This document shows positions 16,858-26,467 of a stretch of DNA of 58,089 bases, in pieces. This DNA comes from an uncultured Sediminibacterium sp. (GTDB taxonomy: Bacteria; Bacteroidota; Bacteroidia; Chitinophagales; Chitinophagaceae). The position numbers and the translations under genes are program-made. The stretch spans positions 1 through 58,089 of the forward strand of contig CALDSE010000076.1 in the NCBI GenBank assembly GCA_937911175.1, read 5' to 3'. The notes under the pieces are model-generated. The model did no database searches. It was not told the DNA's origin and saw only the letters and a list, made by a program, of their open reading frames with translations. The number at the start of each line of letters is the position of its first letter. The first letter of the stretch is position 1.

Positions 16858-18813
16858 TTATTTCCAGATATAAATAAATAATACCGACAAGGCTATTACA
16901 CCACCAAAGAAGTACAAGGCATAGTTTTGAACCTTACCCGATTGAAGTCCTTTAATAGCTGTTGAAATTTTTGCAGTGGTGTTCGCTAATAATAAAATAG
17001 AACCATCCACTATATTTCTATCGGCCCAAGCAATAGGTTGTCCTATGAGTGGGAAGACAATTTTTTTAGTGATAAACAAATACAGTTCATCTACATAAAA
17101 CTTTTTATAAGCAGCTCTGTAAAAGCCACCAAATAAGGCAACTGCTTTATCTGATTTTGTATTTTGATTTTTGTAAAAACTTGCAGAAAGCAAAATAGCT
17201 ATTATAGATAAGCTTACAGGCGCAATAGAAAAGATCATATCAATATGGGTTTCTAAGGCAGCACCGTCGGAAGTAATAAACTGAGAGAAAGGAATAAAGC
17301 CTACGCCCACTGCACAAGCGGCTAAAATAATTAAAGGTAGTTTCATTGTCCAACTACCTTCGCCATGGTCGTGTGCATGATCATGTCCGGCGCTATGTGC
17401 TTTTGCAGCAGCATCCTTGCTCCAGAAAATATTAAAATATAAACGAAACATATAAAAACTAGTAAGTGCTGCTGTAAATAGTGCTACTCCATAAATTAAT
17501 TTATTCTCGTGGAAGGCAGCCGTTAAAATTTCTTCCTTACTAAAAAATCCAGCAAAAGGAGGAATACCAGCAATAGCCAAACAAGCAATTAAAAAGGCAG
17601 CATGTGTAATAGGCATTAATTTTCTTAATCCTCCCATATCTTTCATTTCATTGCTATGTACCATATGAATTACTGCACCTGCTCCTAAGAATAGTAAACT
17701 CTTAAAGAAGGCATGCGTAAACAAATGAAACATAGAAGCCATATAACCTAATCCAGCTTCACCCCCATTTTTTGAAATACCTAAGGCAAACATCATGTAG
17801 CCAATTTGCGACATGGTCGAATAAGCAAGTACTCTTTTAATATCGGTTTGTGTACAAGCAATAATGGCTGCAAGAAGTGCAGAAAAAGCACCTACATAAG
17901 TTACTATAGTTAAAGCAGCTTCATCCATGGAGAAAATGGGAAATAATCTTGCCACTAAATACACACCTGCTACTACCATGGTTGCTGCGTGAATTAAGGC
18001 AGAGACTGGCGTTGGGCCTTCCATGGCATCGGGTAACCAAATATGCAAAGGAAACATAGCCGACTTTCCTGCACCACCCATAAATATTAGAGTAAGTCCC
18101 CAAGTAAGCATACTTGCCCCTAAAAAGCTAGCACTTGTTATGCTTAAAAATTCAGGAGACTGAACTGATGTTAATTTTTGTATTAATAAACCAATATCTA
18201 AAGTACCTCCATAAAAACCCATAATCATAATGCCTATTAAAAATCCTAAATCGGCAAAGCGCGTTACAATGAATGCTTTTTTAGAAGCAGCCACTGCAGA
18301 GGGTTTGTTAAAGTAGTAACCAATTAATAAGAAACTAGATGCACCCACTAATTCCCAGAACATATACACTTGAAATATATTCACCGATAATATTAGCCCA
18401 AGCATGGAGAAAGTAAATAAAGACAAGAAAGCGTAATAAGTAGCAAAGCGCTCTTCGCCCTTCATATAACCTAAACTAAATACATGTACCATTAAAGAAA
18501 CTGAAGTCACCACAATAAGCATCATCACAGAAATAGGATCAACTATAACTCCCATATCAATTGAGACATTGGGGCTAAACTCCAACCAGGTGTATTTTAA
18601 AGCAATAATTTTTTGGTAAATTCCATTTACTTTTCCATCTACAAAAAAGTATTGTTTAGCTGCTACAAAAGAAAGTATAGTAGAAGTTAATAAGGAAGCG
18701 GTAGAGATAATACCTGCCGACTTAGCAAAGTATTTGCGTCCAAACAAACCTAGTACTACAAAGGTAGCAAGTGGCAATAAGGGAATCCAAAGTATATATA
18801 AGTAGTTTGACAT
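16858..18813 (-). CDS. nuoL: NADH-quinone oxidoreductase subunit L
   Basis: A 651-residue distal antiporter-like subunit, of usual length with the C-terminal lateral-helix region. Motifs include MFWELVGASSFLLIGYYF, FPLHIWLPDAMEGPTPVSAL, HAATMVVAGVYLVARLFPIF and YSTMSQIGYMMFALG. A histidine-rich loop (HSAGHDHAHDHGEG, near residues 470-485) sits between two membrane segments; such loops occur in other Bacteroidota NuoL proteins and may bind metal incidentally. It follows nuoK by two bases. Confidence 0.96.
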   Translation of the reverse strand: MSNYLYILWIPLLPLATFVVLGLFGRKYFAKSAGIISTASLLTSTILSFVAAKQYFFVDGKVNGIYQKIIALKYTWLEFSPNVSIDMGVIVDPISVMMLIVVTSVSLMVHVFSLGYMKGEERFATYYAFLSLFTFSMLGLILSVNIFQVYMFWELVGASSFLLIGYYFNKPSAVAASKKAFIVTRFADLGFLIGIMIMGFYGGTLDIGLLIQKLTSVQSPEFLSITSASFLGASMLTWGLTLIFMGGAGKSAMFPLHIWLPDAMEGPTPVSALIHAATMVVAGVYLVARLFPIFSMDEAALTIVTYVGAFSALLAAIIACTQTDIKRVLAYSTMSQIGYMMFALGISKNGGEAGLGYMASMFHLFTHAFFKSLLFLGAGAVIHMVHSNEMKDMGGLRKLMPITHAAFLIACLAIAGIPPFAGFFSKEEILTAAFHENKLIYGVALFTAALTSFYMFRLYFNIFWSKDAAAKAHSAGHDHAHDHGEGSWTMKLPLIILAACAVGVGFIPFSQFITSDGAALETHIDMIFSIAPVSLSIIAILLSASFYKNQNTKSDKAVALFGGFYRAAYKKFYVDELYLFITKKIVFPLIGQPIAWADRNIVDGSILLLANTTAKISTAIKGLQSGKVQNYALYFFGGVIALSVLFIYIWK

Positions 18814-18815
18814 AA

Positions 18816-19130
18816 TTAAAATTTCATTTCTGTTGCATCGTCTACATCAATAGATTGATGACTACGATATAAATTAATGATAATGGCAATGGCCACCGCG
18901 GCTTCAGCAGCTGCAATGGTGATGATAAATAAAGAAAAGAATAAACCATCTAGTTTATCAGGAAATAAATATTTATTAAAAGCCACAAAGTTAATGTTCA
19001 CACTATTGAGCATTAGTTCAATAGACATTAACATGGTAATTAAGTTTCTTCTTGTAAACAAGCCATACATGCCTATGAAAAATAGGGCAGTGCTTAGAAA
19101 TAGAATATGGGTTAAGGGTATTTCGTTCAT
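18816..19130 (-). CDS. nuoK: NADH-quinone oxidoreductase subunit K
   Basis: A 104-residue protein with three membrane segments. It contains the conserved LMSIELMLNSVNINFVAF, with a membrane-buried Glu in the second helix, and AAAEAAVAIAIIINLYR with the second buried Glu. Length is standard. The gene starts four bases after the nuoJ stop; the two pass as a pair in the operon. Confidence 0.96.
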   Translation of the reverse strand: MNEIPLTHILFLSTALFFIGMYGLFTRRNLITMLMSIELMLNSVNINFVAFNKYLFPDKLDGLFFSLFIITIAAAEAAVAIAIIINLYRSHQSIDVDDATEMKF

Positions 19131-19134
19131 GGAA

Positions 19135-19677
19135 TTAATCCTCCTTTTTGTTTAGGTGAACAATACTTGCAGCAGTAGGCTTCATCGCAATAACAATACA
19201 GCCTACCATGGCAGCTAATAATAACATACTCACTACTTCAAAAGGCAATATAAAGCCATAGGAGGTAGTACTTAGCATTTGTGTACCAATTTCGCTCACA
19301 CTTGAATTAAAGGGCTGAGCCGATACCGTATTGAATCCGTAATGATTGATTAAATTATAAGTAAATGCAGTGCCTAATAGAGCAGCCAATGCAGAAAAAA
19401 TAATTTTAGGCGTGGCTGGCTTAGCCATTTTATTACCTGATTGCTGTGTTAAGAAAATAGAGAAAATAATTAAAACTACAATTCCGCCCACATACACCAC
19501 TATTTGAATGGCTGCAATAAATTCTACCTGCATCCAAAAATAAAGTGCTGCAATGCCTACTAAAGAAAATAACAACCAAATGGCTGAACGAAATATTTTA
19601 AGTGATGTTACGGCTAGTAATGCTGACCCCAGAATGAGTGTAGCAATGGCGTAAAATATGATGGCTGATGTATTCAT
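19135..19677 (-). CDS. nuoJ: NADH-quinone oxidoreductase subunit J
   Basis: A 180-residue membrane protein with five hydrophobic segments, including the TMH3 block EFIAAIQIVVYVGGIVVLIIF typical of NuoJ (its pi-bulge helix is part of the coupling path). The start overlaps the stop of nuoI by a single base at 19677, showing tight coupling. Confidence 0.95.
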   Translation of the reverse strand: MNTSAIIFYAIATLILGSALLAVTSLKIFRSAIWLLFSLVGIAALYFWMQVEFIAAIQIVVYVGGIVVLIIFSIFLTQQSGNKMAKPATPKIIFSALAALLGTAFTYNLINHYGFNTVSAQPFNSSVSEIGTQMLSTTSYGFILPFEVVSMLLLAAMVGCIVIAMKPTAASIVHLNKKED

Positions 19678-20153
19678 TATTCTATTCCCTCCCTTATTTT
19701 AGATCCTGGTTGATTTAATACCTTGGTTAATTTAGTTCTATCAAAAACACTGTGTTCGAAATTAGGCGCCATTTTAATAGCATCACTTGGGCAGGCTACG
19801 ATGCATAAATTACACATGGTACAAAGCTCTAACCTGTATACTAAAGTGTCAATGGCTTTTTTCTTTTTACCTTCTGGTGATACTTCAAACTTAGTTACTA
19901 CTTTAATAGTACCATTCGGGCAGGCTAATTCACAAGCAGTACAACCAGTGCAGGTATGCTCATTATTTGCATCATGGGGCATGACCACTTCGCCCTTGAA
20001 CCTTTCTGATAATAATAAGGTGGCACGGTTGTCGGGGTATTGTTCTGTAATAATTTCTTTAGGATGCGTAAAGTAATAACCTGTCTTACGCATTCCTTTT
20101 AATAAAGAACTTACGCCGTTCACCACATCTGATATATAGTCTTTCAAAAACAT
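19677..20153 (-). CDS. nuoI: NADH-quinone oxidoreductase subunit I
   Basis: A 158-residue protein with two ferredoxin-type [4Fe-4S] motifs: C68-x2-C71-x2-C74-x3-C78 and C111-x2-C114-x2-C117-x3-C121, which hold clusters N6a and N6b of the peripheral arm. The presence of both clusters shows that the electron wire toward NuoB is intact although the NADH-oxidising subunits are not encoded in this operon. It is 17 bases downstream of nuoH. Confidence 0.96.
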   Translation of the reverse strand: MFLKDYISDVVNGVSSLLKGMRKTGYYFTHPKEIITEQYPDNRATLLLSERFKGEVVMPHDANNEHTCTGCTACELACPNGTIKVVTKFEVSPEGKKKKAIDTLVYRLELCTMCNLCIVACPSDAIKMAPNFEHSVFDRTKLTKVLNQPGSKIREGIE

Positions 20154-20170
20154 TTTCTAAATCATTTAAA

Positions 20171-21247
20171 TTAAAAATGCCAACCTAGTATAGCAATAAT
20201 GGCTACTAATAAAAGGTTAAACAAGCTTATAGGTAATAAATATTTCCATTCTAAATTCAATAATTGATCTACGCGTAGTCTTGGGAAGGTCCATCTAAAC
20301 CACATAATTAAAAAGATAAGGAAGAAGGTTTTTCCCATAAACCAAACCGAAGAAGGAATATAATCCATGATATGATTGAACGCTTCCCAATTGCCAATAT
20401 GTAGTGGCATCCATCCACCAAAAAATAAGGTAGCACCAATAGCACAAACAATAAATATGTTAATGTATTCTGCTAAGAAGAACAAGGCAAAACGCATACC
20501 AGAGTATTCGGTATGAAAACCTGCCGTTAATTCCGACTCTGCTTCTGCTAAATCAAAAGGGGCACGATTGGTTTCAGCAGTCACTGCAATAATATATAAT
20601 ACAAAGGCAATCAGCGCTGGAATATGCCCTTTAAAAATCCACCAGCCGTTTTCTTGGGCTTTTACAATTTCAGAAAGTTGTAAGCTACCTGTTAATACTA
20701 CTATAGTTAATACTGCAAAGCCTGCAGACAATTCATAACTTACTATTTGAGCGCCACTGCGCATTGCACCTAATAAAGAGTATTTATTATTACTTGCCCA
20801 GCCTGCCATTAAAATACCTATCACCGATAAAGAAGAAACCGCAGAAATATATAAGACTCCAATATTAATATCCCAGATTTGAAAATTCTTGGCAAAAGCA
20901 ATAGGCGCTAATAATAACATACCTACCATCATTACCACAAAAGGTGCTAGATTAAATAAAAACTTATCTGCTTTGTCGGGCACCAAGCCTTCTTTCATAA
21001 TTAATTTCAAAGTATCGGCCACTGTTTGAAACATACCGCCTGGGCCTACACGGTTGGGTCCTAAACGAATTTGAATATGCGCAGCTACCTTTCTTTCCAT
21101 AAGAACCAATATCAAACCCAATATGGCGAATAAACTTATGGAAAGTAAAATAACAATGACACATTCCATGGCCAAGGCCATCGTGGGATTAAACTTCATA
21201 AATAACCAATCTTGAACACTGGTTGTAATTCCTTCTAAACTAAACAT
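20171..21247 (-). CDS. nuoH: NADH-quinone oxidoreductase subunit H
   Basis: A 358-residue membrane protein with eight or so helices and the quinone-chamber motifs LMERKVAAHIQIRLGPNRVG, ETNRAPFDLAEAESEL and GFHTEYSGMRFALFFLAEY. It links the peripheral arm to the proton-pumping arm. In the canonical 14-gene order nuoE, nuoF and nuoG lie between nuoD and nuoH; here only 71 non-coding bases separate them. Confidence 0.96.
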   Translation of the reverse strand: MFSLEGITTSVQDWLFMKFNPTMALAMECVIVILLSISLFAILGLILVLMERKVAAHIQIRLGPNRVGPGGMFQTVADTLKLIMKEGLVPDKADKFLFNLAPFVVMMVGMLLLAPIAFAKNFQIWDINIGVLYISAVSSLSVIGILMAGWASNNKYSLLGAMRSGAQIVSYELSAGFAVLTIVVLTGSLQLSEIVKAQENGWWIFKGHIPALIAFVLYIIAVTAETNRAPFDLAEAESELTAGFHTEYSGMRFALFFLAEYINIFIVCAIGATLFFGGWMPLHIGNWEAFNHIMDYIPSSVWFMGKTFFLIFLIMWFRWTFPRLRVDQLLNLEWKYLLPISLFNLLLVAIIAILGWHF

Positions 21248-21318
21248 GCGTTACTGTTTTTATATAACAAACAATTCTAAGTGTATCTTATTCGAATATT
21301 ATTCTCTTTCAAACAATC

Positions 21319-22455
21319 TTACCTATCAATATCAGGTATCACTAAATCGAGTGTACCCATGCTCGCCATTAAATCTCCAATCATACCACCTGCAGCAATA
21401 TGATTTAGTACAGATAAGTTGGAGAAACCTGGAGACCTGAATTTAATTCTGTGCGGAGTGGTGCCACCTTCGCTTACTACATACACTCCAAATTCACCTC
21501 TTGCTGTTTCTACTCTTGAATAAAATTCTCCTTTAGGTAGTTTTAATACATTTTTTGTTTTGCCTACAAAGTCACCTTCTGGAATATTATCAATAAGTTG
21601 TTCAATAATGCGAATAGATTGATTCATTTCTTTCACGCGCACTATATAACGCGCAAATGAATCGCCTGCTGTTTCTATGACTTCATCAAATTCTACTTTA
21701 TCATATACTTCGTAAGGATAAATTTTTCTGATATCACAACTTACACCACTTGCTCTTGCTACAGGGCCTGTGCAACCATAAGAAATAGCATCTTCTGCAC
21801 TTAAAATACCTACACCCTTGGTTCTACTTTGAAAAATAATATTGTTGGTTACTAAATCTTCGTACTCTGTTACTTTAGATTTGAATTGTGTGATAAAGGC
21901 TTTCACTTTCTTTTGAAAATCGGGATGAAGATCATACATCAAACCACCTGGTACAATATAGTTCATGGTTAATCTTGCACCGCAAGTATCTTCCATAATA
22001 TCGGTTATCATTTCTCTTTCTCTGAAGGCGTAAAAGAAAGGTGTGAAGGCGCCCAAGTCCATCGCCATCGCACCTAACCATAGTTCATGTGATGCAATAC
22101 GCGTTAATTCACTTAAAATAACACGTATATATTTAGCGCGTTCAGGCACTTCAATTTGCATTCCTTTTTCTACTAGTAAAGCGCAGCCTAAATTATTAAT
22201 ATGAGATGATAAATAATCCATTCTGCTAGTCACATAAATAAATTGACGATAAGTTAAACTCTCACACATTTTTTCAATAGAGCGGTGTATGAATCCTAAA
22301 TGCGGTTCAATTTTTTTAATCGTTTCTCCATTCAAAGTCACTACTAAATGAAGTACACCATGTGTGGCAGGGTGTTGAGGGCCCATATTAATGACTAATT
22401 CGCCGTCGGCGCCTAGTTCACTGGTATCTTTTATTATTTCAGTTTGATTGTACAT
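21319..22455 (-). CDS. nuoD: NADH-quinone oxidoreductase subunit D
   Basis: A 378-residue 49-kDa-type subunit with NMGPQHPATHGVLHLVVTL near the N-terminus (quinone-site His), LGFIHRSIEKMCE and the C-terminal DLVIPDIDR. It forms the quinone pocket with NuoB and is not fused to NuoC. It follows nuoC by seven bases. Confidence 0.96.
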   Translation of the reverse strand: MYNQTEIIKDTSELGADGELVINMGPQHPATHGVLHLVVTLNGETIKKIEPHLGFIHRSIEKMCESLTYRQFIYVTSRMDYLSSHINNLGCALLVEKGMQIEVPERAKYIRVILSELTRIASHELWLGAMAMDLGAFTPFFYAFREREMITDIMEDTCGARLTMNYIVPGGLMYDLHPDFQKKVKAFITQFKSKVTEYEDLVTNNIIFQSRTKGVGILSAEDAISYGCTGPVARASGVSCDIRKIYPYEVYDKVEFDEVIETAGDSFARYIVRVKEMNQSIRIIEQLIDNIPEGDFVGKTKNVLKLPKGEFYSRVETARGEFGVYVVSEGGTTPHRIKFRSPGFSNLSVLNHIAAGGMIGDLMASMGTLDLVIPDIDR

Positions 22456-22462
22456 GCGCCAA

Positions 22463-22915
22463 TTATAATTTTATCATGTTGATAGGGTCTTCAAAATCTT
22501 TTCTAAGTGGAAAACCTTTGAAGTCATCTTCTAATATTAATTTTCTTAAGTCGGGGTGGTTCGTGAACTGCACGCCAAACATTTCAAATACTTCACGCTC
22601 TAAAAATTCTGCAGTTCTCCAAATATCACAAACTGTTTCAATCACAGGTGTATCTCTATTCACATTGGCCTTAATAACAATACTTTGACGATGCGTAGTC
22701 GCAGACAAATGATAGACCATGGTTAAATGTGTTTTAAAATCAACACAGGTTACACAAAACAAATAGTTCATTTGCATTTTGCCTGTTCTTAAATTGGCCA
22801 TCAAAGGTTTTAAGGCAGTAGGTTCAACGAGTATATTCAACCATTCTCCTGTTTCATCGTAAGTGGCTGCTGGAGCGAGTGAGCTGATGTATTCTTTTAT
22901 TTCTTCGTTGGTCAT
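22463..22915 (-). CDS. nuoC: NADH-quinone oxidoreductase subunit C
   Basis: A 150-residue 30-kDa-type subunit with the signature EREVFEMFGVQFTNHPDLRK followed by LEDDFKGFPLRKDF. It is structural in the peripheral arm near NuoD. Separate rather than fused to NuoD, as in many Bacteroidota. Gaps to its neighbours are 12 and 7 bases. Confidence 0.95.
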   Translation of the reverse strand: MTNEEIKEYISSLAPAATYDETGEWLNILVEPTALKPLMANLRTGKMQMNYLFCVTCVDFKTHLTMVYHLSATTHRQSIVIKANVNRDTPVIETVCDIWRTAEFLEREVFEMFGVQFTNHPDLRKLILEDDFKGFPLRKDFEDPINMIKL

Positions 22916-22927
22916 AATAGTGTATTT

Positions 22928-23473
22928 CTAAACTTTAAATTCTCCTCTAATTTGTTCACGCGTCATACCTAATTTAATTTTCTCTTGTAAAGAAATTAAA
23001 GAATGCAATAAGGCTTCGGGACGGGGAGGGCATCCTGGAATGTAAACATCTACAGGAATAATATGATCGGCACCTTTTACGACAGAATAAGTATTGTAAA
23101 AAAATGGGCCACCACTAATAGCGCAAGCGCCCATGGCGATTACATATTTAGGATCGGCCATTTGATCGTATAATCTTTTTAAAACCGGTGCCATTTTATT
23201 AACAATAGTACCCGCTATAATAATAACATCAGCTTGACGCGGCGAGGCTCTTGCTACTTCAAAACCAAAACGAGAAAAATCATATTTGGCAGAAGCAGTA
23301 GACATCATTTCAATACCACAGCAACTAGTGGCAAAGGACAAAGGCCATAAAGAATTGGAACGCGCCCAATTAATGACACTATCAAAAGTACTTACCACTA
23401 TGCCACCACCTGGTGTTTCATGCACGATACCTGGAAAAGGTTCGTTGCCTGCTATTTTTTCTTTTAACTCCAT
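22928..23473 (-). CDS. nuoB: NADH-quinone oxidoreductase subunit B
   Basis: A 181-residue PSST-type subunit. The four ligands of the terminal cluster N2 are C51, C52 (SCCGIEMM), C117 (MGACAISGG) and C148 (PGCPPRPE). It passes electrons to quinone. Its first ten bases overlap the end of nuoA, an overlap long enough to suggest translational coupling. Confidence 0.97.
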   Translation of the reverse strand: MELKEKIAGNEPFPGIVHETPGGGIVVSTFDSVINWARSNSLWPLSFATSCCGIEMMSTASAKYDFSRFGFEVARASPRQADVIIIAGTIVNKMAPVLKRLYDQMADPKYVIAMGACAISGGPFFYNTYSVVKGADHIIPVDVYIPGCPPRPEALLHSLISLQEKIKLGMTREQIRGEFKV

Positions 23474-23814
23474 TTTAATGCACCTTTTTTATGAGCGTAT
23501 AAAAAGCCCATGAATAATATAAATATGAAAACGATAATTTCAATTAAGGCAACGATGCCCACTTTTTTTACCACCACTGCCCAAGGGTATAAAAACACTA
23601 ATTCCACATCAAAAATTAAAAAAAGTAAGGCAAATAAGTAATAGCCCACATTGAACTGATGCCAAGGAGAAGTATCGGTGGGAATTCCGCACTCATAAGC
23701 CTGTCCTTTTTGAGAATTTTTGCTTCCTTTTACTAAAATTTTCCCAATTAAAATACCGCCTGCAGAGAAAGCAATAGCGGCAATTAATAAAGCAATTAAT
23801 GATATAGCACCCAT
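23464..23814 (-). CDS. nuoA: NADH-quinone oxidoreductase subunit A
   Basis: I take the ATG at 23814, giving 116 residues that begin with [20 protein letters not shown]; an in-frame ATG at 23853 would add 13 residues before the first membrane helix. Three membrane segments and the family loop [20 protein letters not shown] and [13 protein letters not shown] are present. It is the first gene of the nuo operon. TACTTTTA on the minus strand at 23842-23849 is one base off the -7 consensus and would favour the later start. Confidence 0.9.
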   Translation of the reverse strand: MGAISLIALLIAAIAFSAGGILIGKILVKGSKNSQKGQAYECGIPTDTSPWHQFNVGYYLFALLFLIFDVELVFLYPWAVVVKKVGIVALIEIIVFIFILFMGFLYAHKKGALKWS

Positions 23815-23975
23815 AGTAATTTTGGTATAAAAATGATGCTGTAAAAGTAGCATTAAAAAGGCTAATAATTCCCTAGGTAATCCACATCTAATTCACGGTT
23901 TAGGGCATTTTATGAAAGGAATAGCAGAGGTTCAATCATTATACTGCTTTGTTTAGACAAAAGGGAGAAAAATCA

Positions 23976-26348
23976 TTAAAATTTATAGCTAAAACTGGTC
24001 CCAAAAATGGCAGGATCTCCCAAATGAACGGCCCCGAAATCGTAACCATAAGAAATGTATTTTGCACCCGCTAGGTTTTTAGCCCAGAAGCTTAAAGCTG
24101 TCTTCTTGTATTCTATGCCCAATTTTGCATTTAATAAATGGTAAGGCGATTGCTGAATGTTATTGGCTAAATCAAAATAAGTGGTTCCTATATATTTCCA
24201 TTCTCCTCTTAACATTATTTGTAATTCACTCGAAACAGGGAAGCTGTATTGGGCTGCTAAGAGTGAAGTGCTAGATGGGGTGAATATAGGACGCTTGCCT
24301 GCTAAATTTACACTTGCTCCTTGTGAAGCAATTTCTAATTTATCATAACTCGCAGAGGTAGTTCCAAAAGCGTATTGTAATAATACTCCTTTAGTGGGAA
24401 TGAACATTAATTCTGCTTCTAGGCCCTTGCTACTTAATTGCCCTGTATTTTTAGTAATGGTAATGGCGTCTGGTAAAATTAAACTGGGCACTTGCGCGTC
24501 CGTTACTTTAGTATAAAATAAAGCAATATTTAAAATTAATTTATTATTCAACCAATTGTTTTTAATACCTGTTTCAAAATTATTACTGTATTCGGGCAAA
24601 TAGCCTACAAGTGGCGGCTGTGAAGGATCTGAGGAGAGTGGAGATAAGCCACCCGCTCTAAATCCTTTGCTATAAGAACCATACCATAAACTATAATTAT
24701 TTACTTGATAGTCCAAAGAAAGTTTTGGAGAGATTGCATTAAAATTGGTGCGTCCTAAAGTATCTGGGGTGGTAGTATATAATTCAGGACTAGGGTCACG
24801 CTGGTATTCGCCCAATATTGATTGAGTTTGATTTTCATAATCATTTCTTAACCCGAAACTCATATTTAATTTATCGCTTAAAGCATAAGTAGCTTGACCA
24901 TATATAGCAAAACCTTTTTTGAGAGTGGTACTTGTATTAATGATGCTAAATAAAGAATCTCCTATCATCATTAAGTTGGCATCTATTCCAAAACGTGTCG
25001 CTTGTTTCACTGGCGCGTCTTGATAAAATAAGAAGGCACCGGCAGTCCATTTCAATTTACTATTACTTGAAGGAGCGCTAGTGAATTTAAAATCCTGGGT
25101 GAGTACTTTATTATTGTTCCACTTACTACCATAATTATTGATGACTGAAATGGCATCAATGGGAGAGAAGTCGCCATCTATAGGGTTTGTGTAATAGCGG
25201 TAGTTTTGTTGATAAGCAGTTTGGCTACTAAAATTAAAGCCACTACCAGTATAGCGAATAGTCAAGCTCGAATTAGAGGTCTTGTCCTTCATGGTAGTTA
25301 TGCTGTTTTGATTTAAACGGTAAGGGTTATTAAGCGCTTCCTCTGTTCCAAAAACCAAAGGGAAGGGTCCTTGATTCTCATTGGCAAGGTGTTTGAAATT
25401 TAAATTTATATCCCAACAACTACTAACTATATATTTTAAAAAATAGTTGCCAGACAATCCGTTTTGATTATCATAACTGCTTTGCGTAAACTCATTGGTA
25501 TAATAGCCATCTCTTTTATTGGATAAGATAGAAGCGCCAAAAAATAATTTATCTTTTATAAGCGGTGTTTTAAAGCCTGCTGTAATTCTTTGTTGATTGT
25601 AATTGCCTACACTAATATCTGCAAATCCGCTACTTGCATTATTAGGTTGTTTAGTAATAATATTTATAACGCCACCCATTGCATTTCTTCCATATAAGGT
25701 TCCTTGTGGTCCGCGCAATACTTCAATTCTTTCAACATCGAATAAAGTGGGTATATAAGTGTCTAAACTAAATTGATTCACACCGTCAATATAGGTAGCC
25801 ACCGTAGGGTCGTAAGAACTAGTGGCAATGCCCCTTACAGAGTTTACATCTCTATTATCTCCAGGGTCGGCGCTGTATAAATTGGGAATGATGCCCGTAA
25901 TTTCTTTGGTATTCCATAATCCAAAAGCATTAATCTGTTTTGCATTTAAGGCTGTAATACTTGCAGGAATTTTTTGTAATAATTCTTCTTTTTTTTCTGC
26001 AGTCACTACTACTTCATCTAATTGATTCGTTGAGGCAATTAGTATGAATTTTATAGCAGTACTTTTAGAATTGTTTATTGCGTTAATATTAATTTCTTTT
26101 GAAATTTCAGCATAACCCAATGACTTTATGGAAAGAGTATACTTGCCATTTTTTAATTCATCGAAACTAAAGTACCCCTTTTGGTTACTAATAGTTTGCA
26201 TGCTATTATTTAAAATACTTATAGTAGCACCATCAATTGGATTTCCTTTTTCATTTTGAACAACACCAGTGATGCTTTGAGCATTCGTGTTAATGGCTAT
26301 AAAAATTCCAAGAAGGGTTATTGTTATATTTTTAAGGGAGAAAGACAA
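23976..26348 (-). CDS. TonB-dependent receptor with N-terminal carboxypeptidase-D-like domain
   Basis: The 790-residue outer-membrane protein has a signal peptide (ending near NTNAQ), a CarboxypepD-regulatory-like domain (about residues 24-110; GVVQNEKGNPIDGATI), a plug domain with VRGIATSSYDPTVATYIDG and VLRGPQGTLYGRNAMGGVIN, then a 22-strand-type barrel ending in Phe (FGTSFSYKF). The only workable start is TTG at 26348: an in-frame TAA lies two codons upstream and no ATG occurs in the first 45 codons. The plug resembles siderophore-type receptors, but the ligand is unknown. No SusD partner is present, so it is not a polysaccharide-utilisation pair. Confidence 0.9.
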   Translation of the reverse strand: MSFSLKNITITLLGIFIAINTNAQSITGVVQNEKGNPIDGATISILNNSMQTISNQKGYFSFDELKNGKYTLSIKSLGYAEISKEININAINNSKSTAIKFILIASTNQLDEVVVTAEKKEELLQKIPASITALNAKQINAFGLWNTKEITGIIPNLYSADPGDNRDVNSVRGIATSSYDPTVATYIDGVNQFSLDTYIPTLFDVERIEVLRGPQGTLYGRNAMGGVINIITKQPNNASSGFADISVGNYNQQRITAGFKTPLIKDKLFFGASILSNKRDGYYTNEFTQSSYDNQNGLSGNYFLKYIVSSCWDINLNFKHLANENQGPFPLVFGTEEALNNPYRLNQNSITTMKDKTSNSSLTIRYTGSGFNFSSQTAYQQNYRYYTNPIDGDFSPIDAISVINNYGSKWNNNKVLTQDFKFTSAPSSNSKLKWTAGAFLFYQDAPVKQATRFGIDANLMMIGDSLFSIINTSTTLKKGFAIYGQATYALSDKLNMSFGLRNDYENQTQSILGEYQRDPSPELYTTTPDTLGRTNFNAISPKLSLDYQVNNYSLWYGSYSKGFRAGGLSPLSSDPSQPPLVGYLPEYSNNFETGIKNNWLNNKLILNIALFYTKVTDAQVPSLILPDAITITKNTGQLSSKGLEAELMFIPTKGVLLQYAFGTTSASYDKLEIASQGASVNLAGKRPIFTPSSTSLLAAQYSFPVSSELQIMLRGEWKYIGTTYFDLANNIQQSPYHLLNAKLGIEYKKTALSFWAKNLAGAKYISYGYDFGAVHLGDPAIFGTSFSYKF

Positions 26349-26367
26349 GGCTTAATTTTTTAGGATG

Positions 26368-26375
26368 CAAATATA
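26368..26375 (-). promoter_or_regulatory. candidate -7 element for the TonB receptor (TATATTTG)
   Basis: On the minus strand TATATTTG fits TAnnTTTG and sits about 20 bases before the TTG start codon. No TTG at proper -33 spacing was found. Confidence 0.4.
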
Positions 26376-26467
26376 GGCCTTAAACCAACCCATTATGCCT
26401 TATTCTATGATTGAATTTATTATAAAGTATGCCTTAAGAAATGTATAACAATGATCAAATTAAAAAT

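Noticed and set aside
23815..23853. ATG at 23853 as start of nuoA
   Set aside because: It would put 13 polar and His-rich residues before the first membrane helix, unlike other NuoA proteins.
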